A DNA stretch of 64,000 bases from Vicingaceae bacterium (GCA_019429185.1 JAHYJH010000003.1:18465-82464), one strand, 5' to 3'; shown: positions 27,808 to 37,296, counted from the stretch's first letter. Made by a program: numbers and translations. Notes: generated by a model not told the origin, from the letters alone.

Positions 27808-28209
27808 TCAAATTTTTAAAAGGTTTTTACATTCTACCTCAATTATATTTTTTACATCAACACTATTTTCTAAAACTTCTTCATTACTAAACCTAATAAC
27901 TGTAATTCCATAGTTTTTTAATTCGTCAGTTCGGTTTTGGTCGTAATCTTTATTGTCTTCGGTATCATGTATTCCTCCATCTACTTCTATAACCAATTTA
28001 ATAGCATGACAATAAAAGTCAGCAATAAAAATATTAATTGGATGCTGCTGTTTAAAACGCAAGCCCAGTATTTGATTCTTTTTTAAAATATCCCATAAAG
28101 CTATCTCTGCTATTGTTGGATTTTCCCTCAACACTTTTGCTCTCTCAAAAATAATCGGTTTTGCTCCGTAAAACATTGTCCTTTCTACTGTATTGCTATA
28201 TTTTATCAT
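27808..28209 (-). CDS. DUF559 endonuclease-like protein
   Basis: A 133-residue DUF559 protein, a compact PD-(D/E)XK/Vsr-like nuclease fold. The core reads GLRFKQQHPINIFIADFYCH, then KLVIEVDGGIHDTEDNKDYDQNRTDELKNYGITVIRFSNEEVL. The Asp in IADFY and the Glu in VIEVDG are in the expected catalytic positions. The N-terminus (RAKVLRENPTIAEIALWDIL) is also typical. The gene lies entirely between two identical 84-bp direct repeats. A role in DNA repair or mobile DNA is possible; none is proven for the family. Confidence 0.9.
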   Translation of the reverse strand: MIKYSNTVERTMFYGAKPIIFERAKVLRENPTIAEIALWDILKKNQILGLRFKQQHPINIFIADFYCHAIKLVIEVDGGIHDTEDNKDYDQNRTDELKNYGITVIRFSNEEVLENSVDVKNIIEVECKNLLKI

Positions 28210-28266
28210 CGTTTATTTAATTAACTTATACTATTGTTGTTTGCCCTCACTACTTTTCGCTACTCT

Positions 28267-28350
28267 CCGCTACCCCCGACCCCTAAAGGGGAGGTCTTAC
28301 GCTACAACCACTACCACGTGAGTAGGTTCCCTTTAGGGATTAAGGGTGTG
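28267..28350. repeat. 84-bp direct repeat, right copy
   Basis: Identical to 27713-27796 and in the same orientation. It ends 17 bases before the stop codon of the E1 gene. Recombination between the two copies would remove the DUF559 gene cleanly. Confidence 0.9.
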
Positions 28351-28367
28351 CGTGGGCTTTCAACTTT

Positions 28368-30347
28368 TCACATCAACACCAATTCTTTTAATGCTATTTT
28401 AAACCGTTCTTTAGGCATAAAATTTTGTTCTAATTCTCCTATAAAAGGAACAGGTGTATCGATACTTGCTACTCTTTTAACAGGAGCATCTAAATATTGA
28501 AAACAATTTTCAGTAATTAAGGCACTCAACTCCCCTCCTATTCCGTTAAACATTGTTGCTTCGTGCAGTATAATTACTTTGTTGGTTTTCTTTACAGAGT
28601 TATATATCGTTTCCGTATCTAACGGAACTAAGGTTCTTAAATCAATTAAATCGGCTGAAATTTGCGGGTTTTCTGCTAAGGTTTCTAATGCCCAATGCAC
28701 GCCCATTCCATAGGTAACTATGGTAACTTGGTTGCCTTCTTTTAGTAAATTTGCCTTTCCAAAAGGCAAGGTATAATAATCGTCTGGAATTTCTTGATTT
28801 ATGCTTCTGTATAAGCCTTTGTGTTCAAAATACATTACTGGATTTGGGTCTTCAAAAGCTGTATTTAACAAGCCTTTAGCATCATAAGGAAATGCTGGAT
28901 AAACAATTTTTAATCCTGGCACTTGTGTAAACCATGCTTCGTTACTTTGAGAGTGAAAGGGACCCGCTGCCATTCCTCCTCCTGTGGGCATACGCACCAC
29001 CACATCGGCATTTTGTTGCCAACGATAATGTGTTTTTGCTAAATTGTTGCAAATTTGAGTCATTCCTTCGCTCACAAAATCAGCAAATTGCATTTCAACC
29101 ATTGCTTTTTGCCCATTTATGGAAAGTCCTAAACCTGCTCCTAAAATTGCCGATTCGCAAAGTGGTGTATTTCTAACTCTATCTTTTCCAAAAAGAGCTA
29201 CAAAACCATCGGTAATTTTAAAAACGCCTCCATAATCAGCAATATCTTGTCCCATCAACACCAAGTTTTGATGTTTTTCCATGCTTTGACGCAATCCGTC
29301 AGAAATTGCATCAATTAAGCGTTTTTCCGATTTTTTTTCTGATGCAGGTTTTGTTTCAGAAAAAGCAAAAGGAGCATACACATCATCTAATTCTGTTTGT
29401 AAATTTGCTTCAATTTTAGGTTCGTTAAAAGCTTGTTCCCAATCGGTATTTATTTCGGCTTTAATTTCGGTTTTAATTGCTTCGATATTAACATCATCTA
29501 ACACCTTTTCGGCTAGTAAATAGTTTTCGTAATTAACAACTGGGTCTTTTTGCTGCCACTCGTCCATTAATTCTTTAGGCACATATTTAGTTCCTGATGC
29601 TTCTTCGTGCCCACGCATTCTGAACGTAATTGCTTCAACCAACACAGGTCTGGGTTTTTTACGGATAGATTCGGCAATCTGACTTATTTTATGATGTACT
29701 TCTAAAATGTTGTTCCCATCAATTAATTCTGTTTCAACTCCATAGCCAATGCCTTTATCCACAAAGTTTTTACAAATAAATTGTTCGCTTGATGGTGTTG
29801 AAAGTCCATATCCATTGTTTTCAACTAAAAAAATTACAGGTAATTGCCAAACGGCTGCGGTGTTAATTGCCTCATGAAAATCGCCTTCACTAGCACCTCC
29901 ATCGCCTGTAAACACTAAGGTTGCTTTTTCTTCGTTATTTAACTTTTTTCCCAATGCAATTCCATCAGCAACGCCCATTTGTGGACCAAGATGCGAAATC
30001 ATACCAACAATTTTATAGTCTTGCGTTCCAAAATGAAAAGAACGGTCTCTACCTTTAGTAAAACCATTCATTTTACCTTGAAATTGCGAAAACAAGCGAT
30101 GCAAAGGAATACCTCTGCTGGTAAAAACACCCAAATTTCGGTGCATGGGCAAAATATATTCTTCTTTATCCAACGCCATTGCAGCACCAACAGAAATTGC
30201 TTCTTGCCCTATCCCTGAAAACCATTTTGAAACTCTGCCTTGACGAAGTAGAATCAACATTTTTTCTTCTATTAAGCGAGGTGTTAAAAGTGCTTTATAA
30301 AGCGATATTAATTGCTCATCAGTATATTTTCTTCGGTTAAATTTCAT
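28368..30347 (-). CDS. 2-oxo acid dehydrogenase E1, fused alpha and beta subunits
   Basis: Thiamine-diphosphate enzyme that decarboxylates 2-oxo acids and passes the acyl group to E2 lipoyl domains; closest in style to branched-chain (2-oxoisovalerate) E1. It has 659 residues. The alpha half has the TPP motif GDGGASEGDFHEAINTAAVW...VENN near residue 155. The beta half begins near 335 (EKRLIDAISDGLRQSMEKH) with GQDIADYGGVFKIT, MEMQFADF-like VEMQFADFVSEGMTQ and MPTGGGMAAGPFHSQS. I start at ATG 30347; an in-frame TTG at 30377 falls inside the promoter. E2 and E3 are not nearby. Confidence 0.92.
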   Translation of the reverse strand: MKFNRRKYTDEQLISLYKALLTPRLIEEKMLILLRQGRVSKWFSGIGQEAISVGAAMALDKEEYILPMHRNLGVFTSRGIPLHRLFSQFQGKMNGFTKGRDRSFHFGTQDYKIVGMISHLGPQMGVADGIALGKKLNNEEKATLVFTGDGGASEGDFHEAINTAAVWQLPVIFLVENNGYGLSTPSSEQFICKNFVDKGIGYGVETELIDGNNILEVHHKISQIAESIRKKPRPVLVEAITFRMRGHEEASGTKYVPKELMDEWQQKDPVVNYENYLLAEKVLDDVNIEAIKTEIKAEINTDWEQAFNEPKIEANLQTELDDVYAPFAFSETKPASEKKSEKRLIDAISDGLRQSMEKHQNLVLMGQDIADYGGVFKITDGFVALFGKDRVRNTPLCESAILGAGLGLSINGQKAMVEMQFADFVSEGMTQICNNLAKTHYRWQQNADVVVRMPTGGGMAAGPFHSQSNEAWFTQVPGLKIVYPAFPYDAKGLLNTAFEDPNPVMYFEHKGLYRSINQEIPDDYYTLPFGKANLLKEGNQVTIVTYGMGVHWALETLAENPQISADLIDLRTLVPLDTETIYNSVKKTNKVIILHEATMFNGIGGELSALITENCFQYLDAPVKRVASIDTPVPFIGELEQNFMPKERFKIALKELVLM

Positions 30348-30374
30348 CTGTTCGAAGCCTTTTTTTAAACGTGT

Positions 30375-30382
30375 CAAAATTA
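30375..30382 (-). promoter_or_regulatory. Probable -7 box of the E1 gene
   Basis: The minus strand reads TAATTTTG, a TAnnTTTG match about 30 bases before the ATG at 30347. It overlaps the in-frame TTG at 30377, which argues against that upstream start. Confidence 0.5.
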
Positions 30383-30449
30383 ATTGAATTTGTGTAACTT
30401 CGCAGCATAATTATTGAATAATAATTTGTTTTATTTCTAACTCAAAAAA

Positions 30450-30569
30450 ATGAATTTGCAAGATATTATTGTTGTTTTTATTGTTTGTGTTGCTGTATTT
30501 TATTTAATTTATAGGTACATAATTAAGAGAAAAAAACACGATTGTGACGATTGTGGTTTTAACAACTAA
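30450..30569 (+). CDS. FeoB-associated Cys-rich small membrane protein
   Basis: A 39-residue protein starting at ATG 30450: MNLQDIIVVFIVCVAVFYLIY as one membrane helix, then RYIIKRKKH and the end DCDDCGFNN. This helix, basic stretch and CxxC tail is the pattern of the FeoB-associated Cys-rich membrane protein family (Pfam FeoB_associated). No feoA or feoB is in the window, so here it stands apart from iron transport genes. It precedes the sulfatase-fold gene by 50 bases and is divergent from E1. Confidence 0.75.
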   Translation: MNLQDIIVVFIVCVAVFYLIYRYIIKRKKHDCDDCGFNN

Positions 30570-30619
30570 AGATTTAATTTGCTATAAATTCATAAAATCG
30601 TAAATCGTAAATCAAAAAA

Positions 30620-32560
30620 ATGCCTAACTATCTTTCACACATAATTCCATTTTTTAAACGAATTGGATTGGCGTTTTTGGTTTTTACGTTATGTCGAATT
30701 TCGTTTTATATTGTTAATGCGGCACACTTTTCAAATGTATCCATAACCGATTTCATTTATGGGATTCGATTTGATGCTGTGGCAATTTCTTATTTATACT
30801 TGCCTTTTATTGTTATGTCTGTTATTCCTTTTTCATTTAGGAGTTTTAGAAGATACCAACGCACATTAGCCATTCTATTTTACATTCCCAATACTATTTC
30901 TATTATTTTAAACTTAGTTGATGTAGCTTATTTTGATTTCACACTAAAGCGAACCACTACTGATTTATTTAGCATGATAGGTGTTGGTGGAGGTGCAGAT
31001 TTCATTAAATTGTTACCCAATTATATTATTGATTTTTGGTACGACTATATTTTGTTGGCATTTTTAATTTGGTTTTCATGGTACATCTATAAAAAATATT
31101 GTCGGTATAAAGGAATGTTTTATCCCTATGTAAGAAAAAACTACCTTATCCAGTCCAGTATTTTTGTTCTAACAATAGGTTTGTTAATCATTGGAATAAG
31201 AGGAGGTATTCAACTTCGTCCGTTAAGTATAGTTAGTGCAGGTCAATTCACTATTGCTCAAAATACACCTATTTTACTGAGTACACCCTTTACCGTTTTA
31301 AAAACATTAGTAAAAAAAAAAGCTAAGGTAATACATTATTTTTCAGATGAAGAAATCGCTGATATATTTAATCCTGAAGTTACTATTAAAGGAAATGGCA
31401 TTTTAAAAGATAAAAATGTGGTTTTTATCATTATTGAAAGTTTAGCAAAGGAATATGTTGGTTTTTTAAATGATGGAAATGGATACACTCCTTTTTTAGA
31501 TTCCCTCATGAAAAATAGTTTTGTTTTTACCAATGCTTATGCCAATGGGCAAAAATCAATAGAATCATTACCTTCCATTTTAACAGGAATTCCTCAACTG
31601 ATGGCAACTCCATTTGTTGTTTCCAACTATGCTGGAAATACAATTAGAGGATTACCCCAATTGTTAAAAGAAAAAGGTTACAACACTTCTTTTTATCATG
31701 CTGGATCAAATGGAACTATGGGTTTTGATGCTTTTTCAAAGATAGCTGGTGTTTCTGATTATTATGGATTAAACGAATATCCTGAAAAAAACAAAGAAAA
31801 AGATTATGATGGGCTTTGGGGTATTTTTGACGAGCCGTATCTACAGTATTATGCAAATGAGCTGAACGCAAAAAAAGAGCCTTTTTTTAGCACCATTTTC
31901 ACGATTTCATCGCATCATCCTTATACTATTCCCAAACAACATATTGGAAAATTCCCAAAGGGCTTAATGGGTATGCACAGCGTAATTGGTTATACGGATT
32001 ATGCATTGAAAAAATTTTTTGAAACTGCACAAAAAATGCCTTGGTTCAACAATACATTATTTGTTGTTGTCGCTGATCATTCCACACATTCAATTGCACC
32101 AAAATATAACACTCCATTAGGACGATTTGCAATACCTATCTTTTTTTATGATCCTTCCCAACAATTAAAAGGAACATATAATGAAATATACAATCAAATA
32201 GACCTTACTCCTTCCGTTTTGGGTTTGTTAGGTATTAACACCAAATTAATAACATTTGGCAAGAACATTTTCAATTCATCCAACAACGAATCGTTTTCAA
32301 TCAATTACATCAATGAAGTTTACCAAATCTATTCAGAAAATTACTTATTATTTTTTGATGGAGAAACGGTTACTGATTTTTATAGTATTGAAAAAGATGT
32401 TTTACTGCAAACGAATTTAATACTCCAACCTTCTAAGTTAACAAAAGAAGAAATTATTTTAAAAAACAAGTTAGAACAAAAAATAAAAGGTATTGTTCAA
32501 CAATACAATAACCGCCTAATTTTTAACCAACTGAGTACGACTAATTTTCCAAAGAAATAA
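30620..32560 (+). CDS. LTA synthase / sulfatase-fold membrane enzyme
   Basis: A 646-residue inner-membrane protein with about five N-terminal helices and a periplasmic alkaline-phosphatase/sulfatase domain from about residue 265. Domain motifs: NVVFIIIESLAKEYVG (metal-site Glu), YANGQKSIESLPSILTG (nucleophile region), SYHAG-like FYHAGSNGTMGFDAF, TISSHHPYTIP and VVADHSTHS. Relatives transfer phosphoglycerol or phosphoethanolamine to lipids or glycans. The nucleophile is probably the Ser or a nearby residue of the GQKSIES loop; the substrate is unknown. The lipid kinase gene follows directly. Confidence 0.9.
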   Translation: MPNYLSHIIPFFKRIGLAFLVFTLCRISFYIVNAAHFSNVSITDFIYGIRFDAVAISYLYLPFIVMSVIPFSFRSFRRYQRTLAILFYIPNTISIILNLVDVAYFDFTLKRTTTDLFSMIGVGGGADFIKLLPNYIIDFWYDYILLAFLIWFSWYIYKKYCRYKGMFYPYVRKNYLIQSSIFVLTIGLLIIGIRGGIQLRPLSIVSAGQFTIAQNTPILLSTPFTVLKTLVKKKAKVIHYFSDEEIADIFNPEVTIKGNGILKDKNVVFIIIESLAKEYVGFLNDGNGYTPFLDSLMKNSFVFTNAYANGQKSIESLPSILTGIPQLMATPFVVSNYAGNTIRGLPQLLKEKGYNTSFYHAGSNGTMGFDAFSKIAGVSDYYGLNEYPEKNKEKDYDGLWGIFDEPYLQYYANELNAKKEPFFSTIFTISSHHPYTIPKQHIGKFPKGLMGMHSVIGYTDYALKKFFETAQKMPWFNNTLFVVVADHSTHSIAPKYNTPLGRFAIPIFFYDPSQQLKGTYNEIYNQIDLTPSVLGLLGINTKLITFGKNIFNSSNNESFSINYINEVYQIYSENYLLFFDGETVTDFYSIEKDVLLQTNLILQPSKLTKEEIILKNKLEQKIKGIVQQYNNRLIFNQLSTTNFPKK

Positions 32561-32591
32561 GATTTTTTGAACCTATTTTTTGAACCTCAAT

Positions 32592-33467
32592 ATGATTAAT
32601 AAATCCAACATACTTTTTATCATTAACCCAATTTCTGGAACAGGAAAGCAAAAAATTGTAGAAAAACTTATTGAACAACACCTTAATAAAGAAATTTTCG
32701 ATTACACTATAATTTATACCCGAAAAGCAAAACACGCCATTGAAATATCAAAAAATGAAGTGCAAAATTTTGACGTAATAGTTGCCGTTGGTGGCGATGG
32801 AACAGTAAACGAAACTGCTACAGCAATTATAGGTACAGAAAAAATATTAGCAATTATTCCAACAGGTTCTGGAAATGGGTTAGCAAGGCATTTGAAAATA
32901 TCTACCAACATAAAAAATGCTATTGAAATCATTAACAACAAAAAAATTAAACGCATAGACACAGCAACAGTAAATGATATTCATTTTTTGGGAACGGCTG
33001 GTACTGGCTTTGATGCCCATATAGGTTGGAAATTTGCTACTGCCGAAAAAAGAGGTTTTTGGTCTTATGTAAAAATTACCATAAAAGAATATTTTAATTA
33101 TGATGAGGCAAATTATACGCTTATCGTAGATGGAGCAAAATCACAACAAAAATCACTTCTAATTACATTTGCAAATTCAAATCAATATGGCAATAATGCT
33201 TGCGTATCACCAAACTCTGTTATTGATGATGGATTTTTACGTATTATAATTTTAAAGAAATTTCCTTTAACCTACTCCTTTGCTTTTGCGTATAAAATGT
33301 TTACTAAAAAATTCAATACATTTAAGTATGTAACAGAAATGAAAGGTAAAAATATTACCATTCATTCCCCTAAAAAAGAATTACATATAGATGGAGAACC
33401 CTATTTGCTCGACACCAATTTAACATTAAAAATAAACCCTAAATCATTAAATATTTTTGTGCCATGA
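32592..33467 (+). CDS. Diacylglycerol/lipid kinase family protein (YegS/DagK)
   Basis: A 291-residue lipid kinase starting at ATG 32592 (MINKSNILFIINPISGTGK); a TTG 12 bases earlier is in frame but has no supporting context. The nucleotide site motif VVAVGGDGTVNE-like VAVGGDGTVNETATAI is near residue 60, then IPTGSGNGLARHLKI. The C-terminal sandwich domain ends KELHIDGEPYLL, typical of the family. It phosphorylates diacylglycerol or a similar membrane lipid. It overlaps the next gene by four bases (ATGA), so the two are translationally coupled. Confidence 0.92.
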   Translation: MINKSNILFIINPISGTGKQKIVEKLIEQHLNKEIFDYTIIYTRKAKHAIEISKNEVQNFDVIVAVGGDGTVNETATAIIGTEKILAIIPTGSGNGLARHLKISTNIKNAIEIINNKKIKRIDTATVNDIHFLGTAGTGFDAHIGWKFATAEKRGFWSYVKITIKEYFNYDEANYTLIVDGAKSQQKSLLITFANSNQYGNNACVSPNSVIDDGFLRIIILKKFPLTYSFAFAYKMFTKKFNTFKYVTEMKGKNITIHSPKKELHIDGEPYLLDTNLTLKINPKSLNIFVP

Positions 33468-33781
33468 GTAAAAACAACATTGTTTATTCAACCAATCCAA
33501 ATTTTGAATTTGAAGATGAAAATGAAGAAATAGAAACACTTCCCAAAGAAAAACAGCAACTAAAAGTAACTATTGACCGTAAACAACGAAAGGGAAAGTC
33601 TGTAACATTAATTACGGGTTTTGTAGGAGAAAAAGAGGATTTAGATAAAATAGCCAAAGAACTGAAATCGAAATGTGGTGTTGGAGGAAGTGCAAAAAAC
33701 AACGAAATTATCATACAAGGTGAATTTAAGGAGAAAATAGTTAATCTTTTAATAAAAAACGGTTACCTAAAAACAAAATAG
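33464..33781 (+). CDS. SUI1/YciH-family translation initiation factor homologue
   Basis: A 105-residue protein with the SUI1 fold: KQQLKVTIDRKQRKGKSVTLITGF, then KELKSKCGVGGSAKNNEIIIQGEF and KIVNLLIKNGYLKTK. These match the eIF1-like YciH proteins that bind the small ribosomal subunit and can bias start-codon choice. The N-terminal 30 residues are acidic. Coupling to a lipid kinase gene is unexpected functionally but clear from the 4-base overlap. Confidence 0.92.
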   Translation: MSKNNIVYSTNPNFEFEDENEEIETLPKEKQQLKVTIDRKQRKGKSVTLITGFVGEKEDLDKIAKELKSKCGVGGSAKNNEIIIQGEFKEKIVNLLIKNGYLKTK

Positions 33782-33925
33782 AGTCTGTCTGTAAAGTCCA
33801 ACTTCTTCGTTATTCTTGTTTTAAAAATCAGTCATTTACGAAAGTAAACTCCTGATTTACAAAACTTCGAATGCCTCGAATTTAAACTTTACAGTTCAGC
33901 CTCTCGACTTAATAGATAGACATTA
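33779..33925 (+). repeat. Dispersed repeat, copy 3
   Basis: Starts AGAGTCTGTCTGTAAAGTCC at the stop codon of the SUI1 gene and ends CTCTCGACTTAATAGATAGACATTA. The complement of that end resembles the terminus of copy 2 (GTCTGTCCATAAAGTCGAG). Internal AATCAGTCATTTAC and GTAAACTCCTGATT can pair into a hairpin. Same orientation as copy 1. Confidence 0.75.
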
Positions 33926-33996
33926 TTTGATAATTATCAATTTTTAACAATCATTTTCAGTTTTTTATCATTATTATTGTAACAAAACAAACTCAA

Positions 33997-36996
33997 TTGA
34001 AAATTAACATCATTAAATATCTTTTTTTAGCTTTATTTTACCTGAGTTGTTTCAGTAATTACCTCATTGCCCAATCTTTTAATTTTTCTTACTTTAATGT
34101 TCCAGAAGGCCTTCCTCAATCTTCTGTTAATGCTATTTATAATGATTCCAGAGGCTATTTATGGATAGCAACAACTGGGGGAGGTGTTGCTCAATTTGAT
34201 GGTAAAGAATTTATTTGTTATTCCGAAAAAAATGGTTTAGCAGGCAATGTTGTAACAGGAATTGCCGAAGACAATGAAGGTAATATGTGGTTTACTTCTA
34301 CTTGGGGTGGAATTTCAAAGTTTAATGGTCGGAAAATGATTACTTTAACAGAAAATGATGGATTAAACTCAGCGAATAATCATAGCATTTTTGTTGATAC
34401 AAAAAATAGAATTTGGATAGGAAATAGTAAAGGTATTACTATTTATGAAAATGGCTTTTTTAAAGCGTCAACCAACAAGCATTTCTCTCAGTCAGTAAAT
34501 TTTATTAATTCCGATAAAAAAGGAAACATTTGGGTAGGTTCAACCGAAGGACTTATTAAAATTAATGAAAAAGACACCTTGTTTTTTAGTACAAGAAACA
34601 ATTTGCCATCTAACAATGTTACCGCATTTCTTGCTGATAATGATGGCGATTATTACATTGGTTTTAAAAATAAAGGTATTTATAAAATTATAAGCGGAAG
34701 TATTTCAAAAAATGCACAATTAGAAATAGAACCCATTCATGAAAATTTATCTATTACCTCCATTATTAAAGATAACGATAAAAATAGTTGGTTTTCGACA
34801 AAAAAAAATGGAATATTTCGCCTTAATTCCTTAAATCAGCTCGTTCATGTATCAAAAGAAAATGGATTAGAAACCAATGAAATTAATTTGTTGTATAAAG
34901 ACAGGAATGGCAATTTATGGTTAGGATCTAATGGAGCTGGATTAATTAAATTAAACCTTTCTGCATTTACCTCTTATGACAATATAAACGGATTAAATAA
35001 AAACAATATTTTTGGAATCAGCGATGATAATGATGGCAACTTATGGGTGGTTACTTCAGATGATGGTGTTTTTAAATATGACGGAAAAAATTCCTTTCAC
35101 TACAAAGAAAAAGATGGTTTAGGCAGCAACAATGTTAAAGCAGTTATCAAAGATAATAAAGGAAACCTATGGTTTGCAACAAATAACGGGCTTACAAAAT
35201 ATACCAATGGAATTTTTAAAAATTATACAACTAGTGATGGGATACCCTCTAACCAAACAAAATCATTATTGATAGATGTTAAAGGAAACTTATGGATAGG
35301 CACTAACGGAGGTGGTTTAGTAAAATATAATTACCAAACATTCAAAACCTTTACTGAAAAAAACGGTCTATCTCATAATTACATTCACTCACTCTTTGAA
35401 GACTCTAAAGGAAATATATGGATAGGAACTGGAAATGGTATTAATAAATTAACTAATGAAACATTTATTTCATTTTCCACTTCAAAACTCTGTAACCCAT
35501 ATATTAGTAGTATAACCGAAGATAAATATGGAATTATTTGGTTTGGTTCGGATAGATGTTTGACAAAATATGATGGTATTGATTTTCGATCATTTACAAC
35601 AAAAAATGGACTATCCTCTGAAGTAATCTATTTGGTTCATTTTAACAAACGAGGCAATTTGTGGGTGGGAACAAACAACGGAATTGATAAAATCGGCTTC
35701 AATAGTTATGGACAAATTGAAAATATAAAAAATTATGGCTTTAAAGAAGGTTTTAAAGGTGTTGAGTGCAATAGTAGAGCTATTTATGAAGATAAAAAAA
35801 GTAATTTATGGATAGGTACTGTGAAAGGACTAATAAAATACAGTCCTACTGATGACAGGGAAAATGTATTTGAATCAAAAACACACATAACCAATGTAAA
35901 ACTTTTTTTTGAGCCTATAGACTGGTTAAAATTTACCACAAATCTTACTAAATGGGATAATTTACCTATCAATATAGAATTAAATCACAACCAAAACCAC
36001 CTTTCATTCGAGTTTAATTCAATAAATCTTACCCAACCAAAAGGAATTATGTATAGTTTTATATTAGAAGGGTTTGATAAAGATTGGGGACCAACTACAA
36101 CAAAAGATGTTGCTACATATTCTAACCTTCCTCCAGGAAATTATACATTTAAGGTAAAATCGAGAAACAATGATGGTGTTTGGAACCAAGAGCCTGCCAC
36201 ATTTTCTTTTTCAATAACACCTCCTTTTTGGAAAACATGGTGGTTTTATATTCTTGCAGCTATACTCACTTTTTATACTGTTTTTAAAATATCTTCCATA
36301 AAGGAAAAAAGGCAATTAGAAATAAGTAGGGAACTGGAGTTCAAAGTAAAAGAACGAACTCTAGTTATTGAAAAACAACGTGATGAAAAAGAAGTTTTGC
36401 TCAAAGAAATTCATCACAGAGTAAAAAACAATATGCAAGTCATTAATAGTCTATTAAGCATACAATCTAGTTATACGAAAGACAAAAATGCGTTAGCCCT
36501 TTTTAGTGAAGCACAAAATAGGATTAGATCTATGGCATTAATTCACGAAAAAATGTATCAGTCGGGCGATTTATCTAAAATTGATTTTGAAGATTATATT
36601 GTTGCTTTAACCAACGACTTAATTTCAACCTATTCCATAAATAAAGAAATAAAATTAGATTTAAAAATTACACCTATAAAATTTGGAATTGACACACTAA
36701 TTCCCATAGGACTTTTGCTTAATGAAATTATTTCAAACACACTCAAATACGCTTTTGTTAATGCTCCATCAGGTACTATTTCTATTTATTTAAATCAAAA
36801 AGACCCTGATGAATATGAATTAATTATTGGAGACAACGGCATTGGAATGCAACATGGATTATTGCAAAAAGAGGATGAAACGCTTGGCATAGAACTCATA
36901 AAAGTATTTGTAACTCAAGTTGATGGAGAAATAACACACCTTGACAAAAAAGGAACTTACTATAAAATCATTTTCAAAAAAAGAGAAAAAAAGTAG
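33997..36996 (+). CDS. Propeller-sensor histidine kinase (HisKA_2 type)
   Basis: A 999-residue sensor kinase beginning at TTG 33997; the signal peptide (IIKYLFLALFYLS...LIAQ) starts at once and no ATG fits. Residues about 25-620 are some fourteen two-component-propeller repeats with WIATTGGG, NMWFTSTWGG, LWIGTNGGG-like blades. Next is a Y_Y_Y domain (FILEGFDKDWGP, LPPGNYTFKV), one membrane helix near 750, then the HisKA_2 box EIHHRVKNNMQVINSLLSIQ near 803 and HATPase motifs LLNEIISNTLKYAF and GDNGIGM. It has no receiver or AraC domain, so a separate response regulator is needed; none is adjacent. Confidence 0.93.
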   Translation: MKINIIKYLFLALFYLSCFSNYLIAQSFNFSYFNVPEGLPQSSVNAIYNDSRGYLWIATTGGGVAQFDGKEFICYSEKNGLAGNVVTGIAEDNEGNMWFTSTWGGISKFNGRKMITLTENDGLNSANNHSIFVDTKNRIWIGNSKGITIYENGFFKASTNKHFSQSVNFINSDKKGNIWVGSTEGLIKINEKDTLFFSTRNNLPSNNVTAFLADNDGDYYIGFKNKGIYKIISGSISKNAQLEIEPIHENLSITSIIKDNDKNSWFSTKKNGIFRLNSLNQLVHVSKENGLETNEINLLYKDRNGNLWLGSNGAGLIKLNLSAFTSYDNINGLNKNNIFGISDDNDGNLWVVTSDDGVFKYDGKNSFHYKEKDGLGSNNVKAVIKDNKGNLWFATNNGLTKYTNGIFKNYTTSDGIPSNQTKSLLIDVKGNLWIGTNGGGLVKYNYQTFKTFTEKNGLSHNYIHSLFEDSKGNIWIGTGNGINKLTNETFISFSTSKLCNPYISSITEDKYGIIWFGSDRCLTKYDGIDFRSFTTKNGLSSEVIYLVHFNKRGNLWVGTNNGIDKIGFNSYGQIENIKNYGFKEGFKGVECNSRAIYEDKKSNLWIGTVKGLIKYSPTDDRENVFESKTHITNVKLFFEPIDWLKFTTNLTKWDNLPINIELNHNQNHLSFEFNSINLTQPKGIMYSFILEGFDKDWGPTTTKDVATYSNLPPGNYTFKVKSRNNDGVWNQEPATFSFSITPPFWKTWWFYILAAILTFYTVFKISSIKEKRQLEISRELEFKVKERTLVIEKQRDEKEVLLKEIHHRVKNNMQVINSLLSIQSSYTKDKNALALFSEAQNRIRSMALIHEKMYQSGDLSKIDFEDYIVALTNDLISTYSINKEIKLDLKITPIKFGIDTLIPIGLLLNEIISNTLKYAFVNAPSGTISIYLNQKDPDEYELIIGDNGIGMQHGLLQKEDETLGIELIKVFVTQVDGEITHLDKKGTYYKIIFKKREKK

Positions 36997-37030
36997 TGTT
37001 ATGATTATTTACGATTTTTGATTTACTATT

Positions 37031-37296
37031 GACCATTGACCATTGACCATTAACCATTGACTATTGACCATTGACTATTGACCATTGACTATTGACCATT
37101 GACCATTGACCATTGACTATTGACTATTGACCATTGACCATTGACTATTGACTATTGACCATTGACCATTGACCATTGACTATTGACCATTGACTATTGA
37201 CTATTGACTATTGACCATTGACCATTGACCATTGACTATTGACCATTGACTATTGACTATTGACCATTGACCATTGACCATTGACCATTGACCATT
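37031..37296. repeat. Heptanucleotide tandem array, 38 units of GACCATT/GACTATT
   Basis: Exactly 266 bases, 38 units of 7. Most units are GACCATT, about 14 are GACTATT and one is AACCATT. The two variants are ordered in a recurring pattern (three GACCATT, then GACTATT, GACCATT and two or three GACTATT), so blocks larger than the unit have been copied. It fills the 36997-37322 gap and ends 26 bases before the next ATG. Confidence 0.95.

Noticed and set aside
27659..27913. Plus-strand frame with PPTPKGEVLRYNHYHVSR, repeated at 28234-28500
   Set aside because: Both frames are translations of the identical 84-bp repeats, not genes.
37031..37296. CRISPR-like appearance of the repeat array
   Set aside because: Units are contiguous 7-mers with no spacers and no cas genes nearby.
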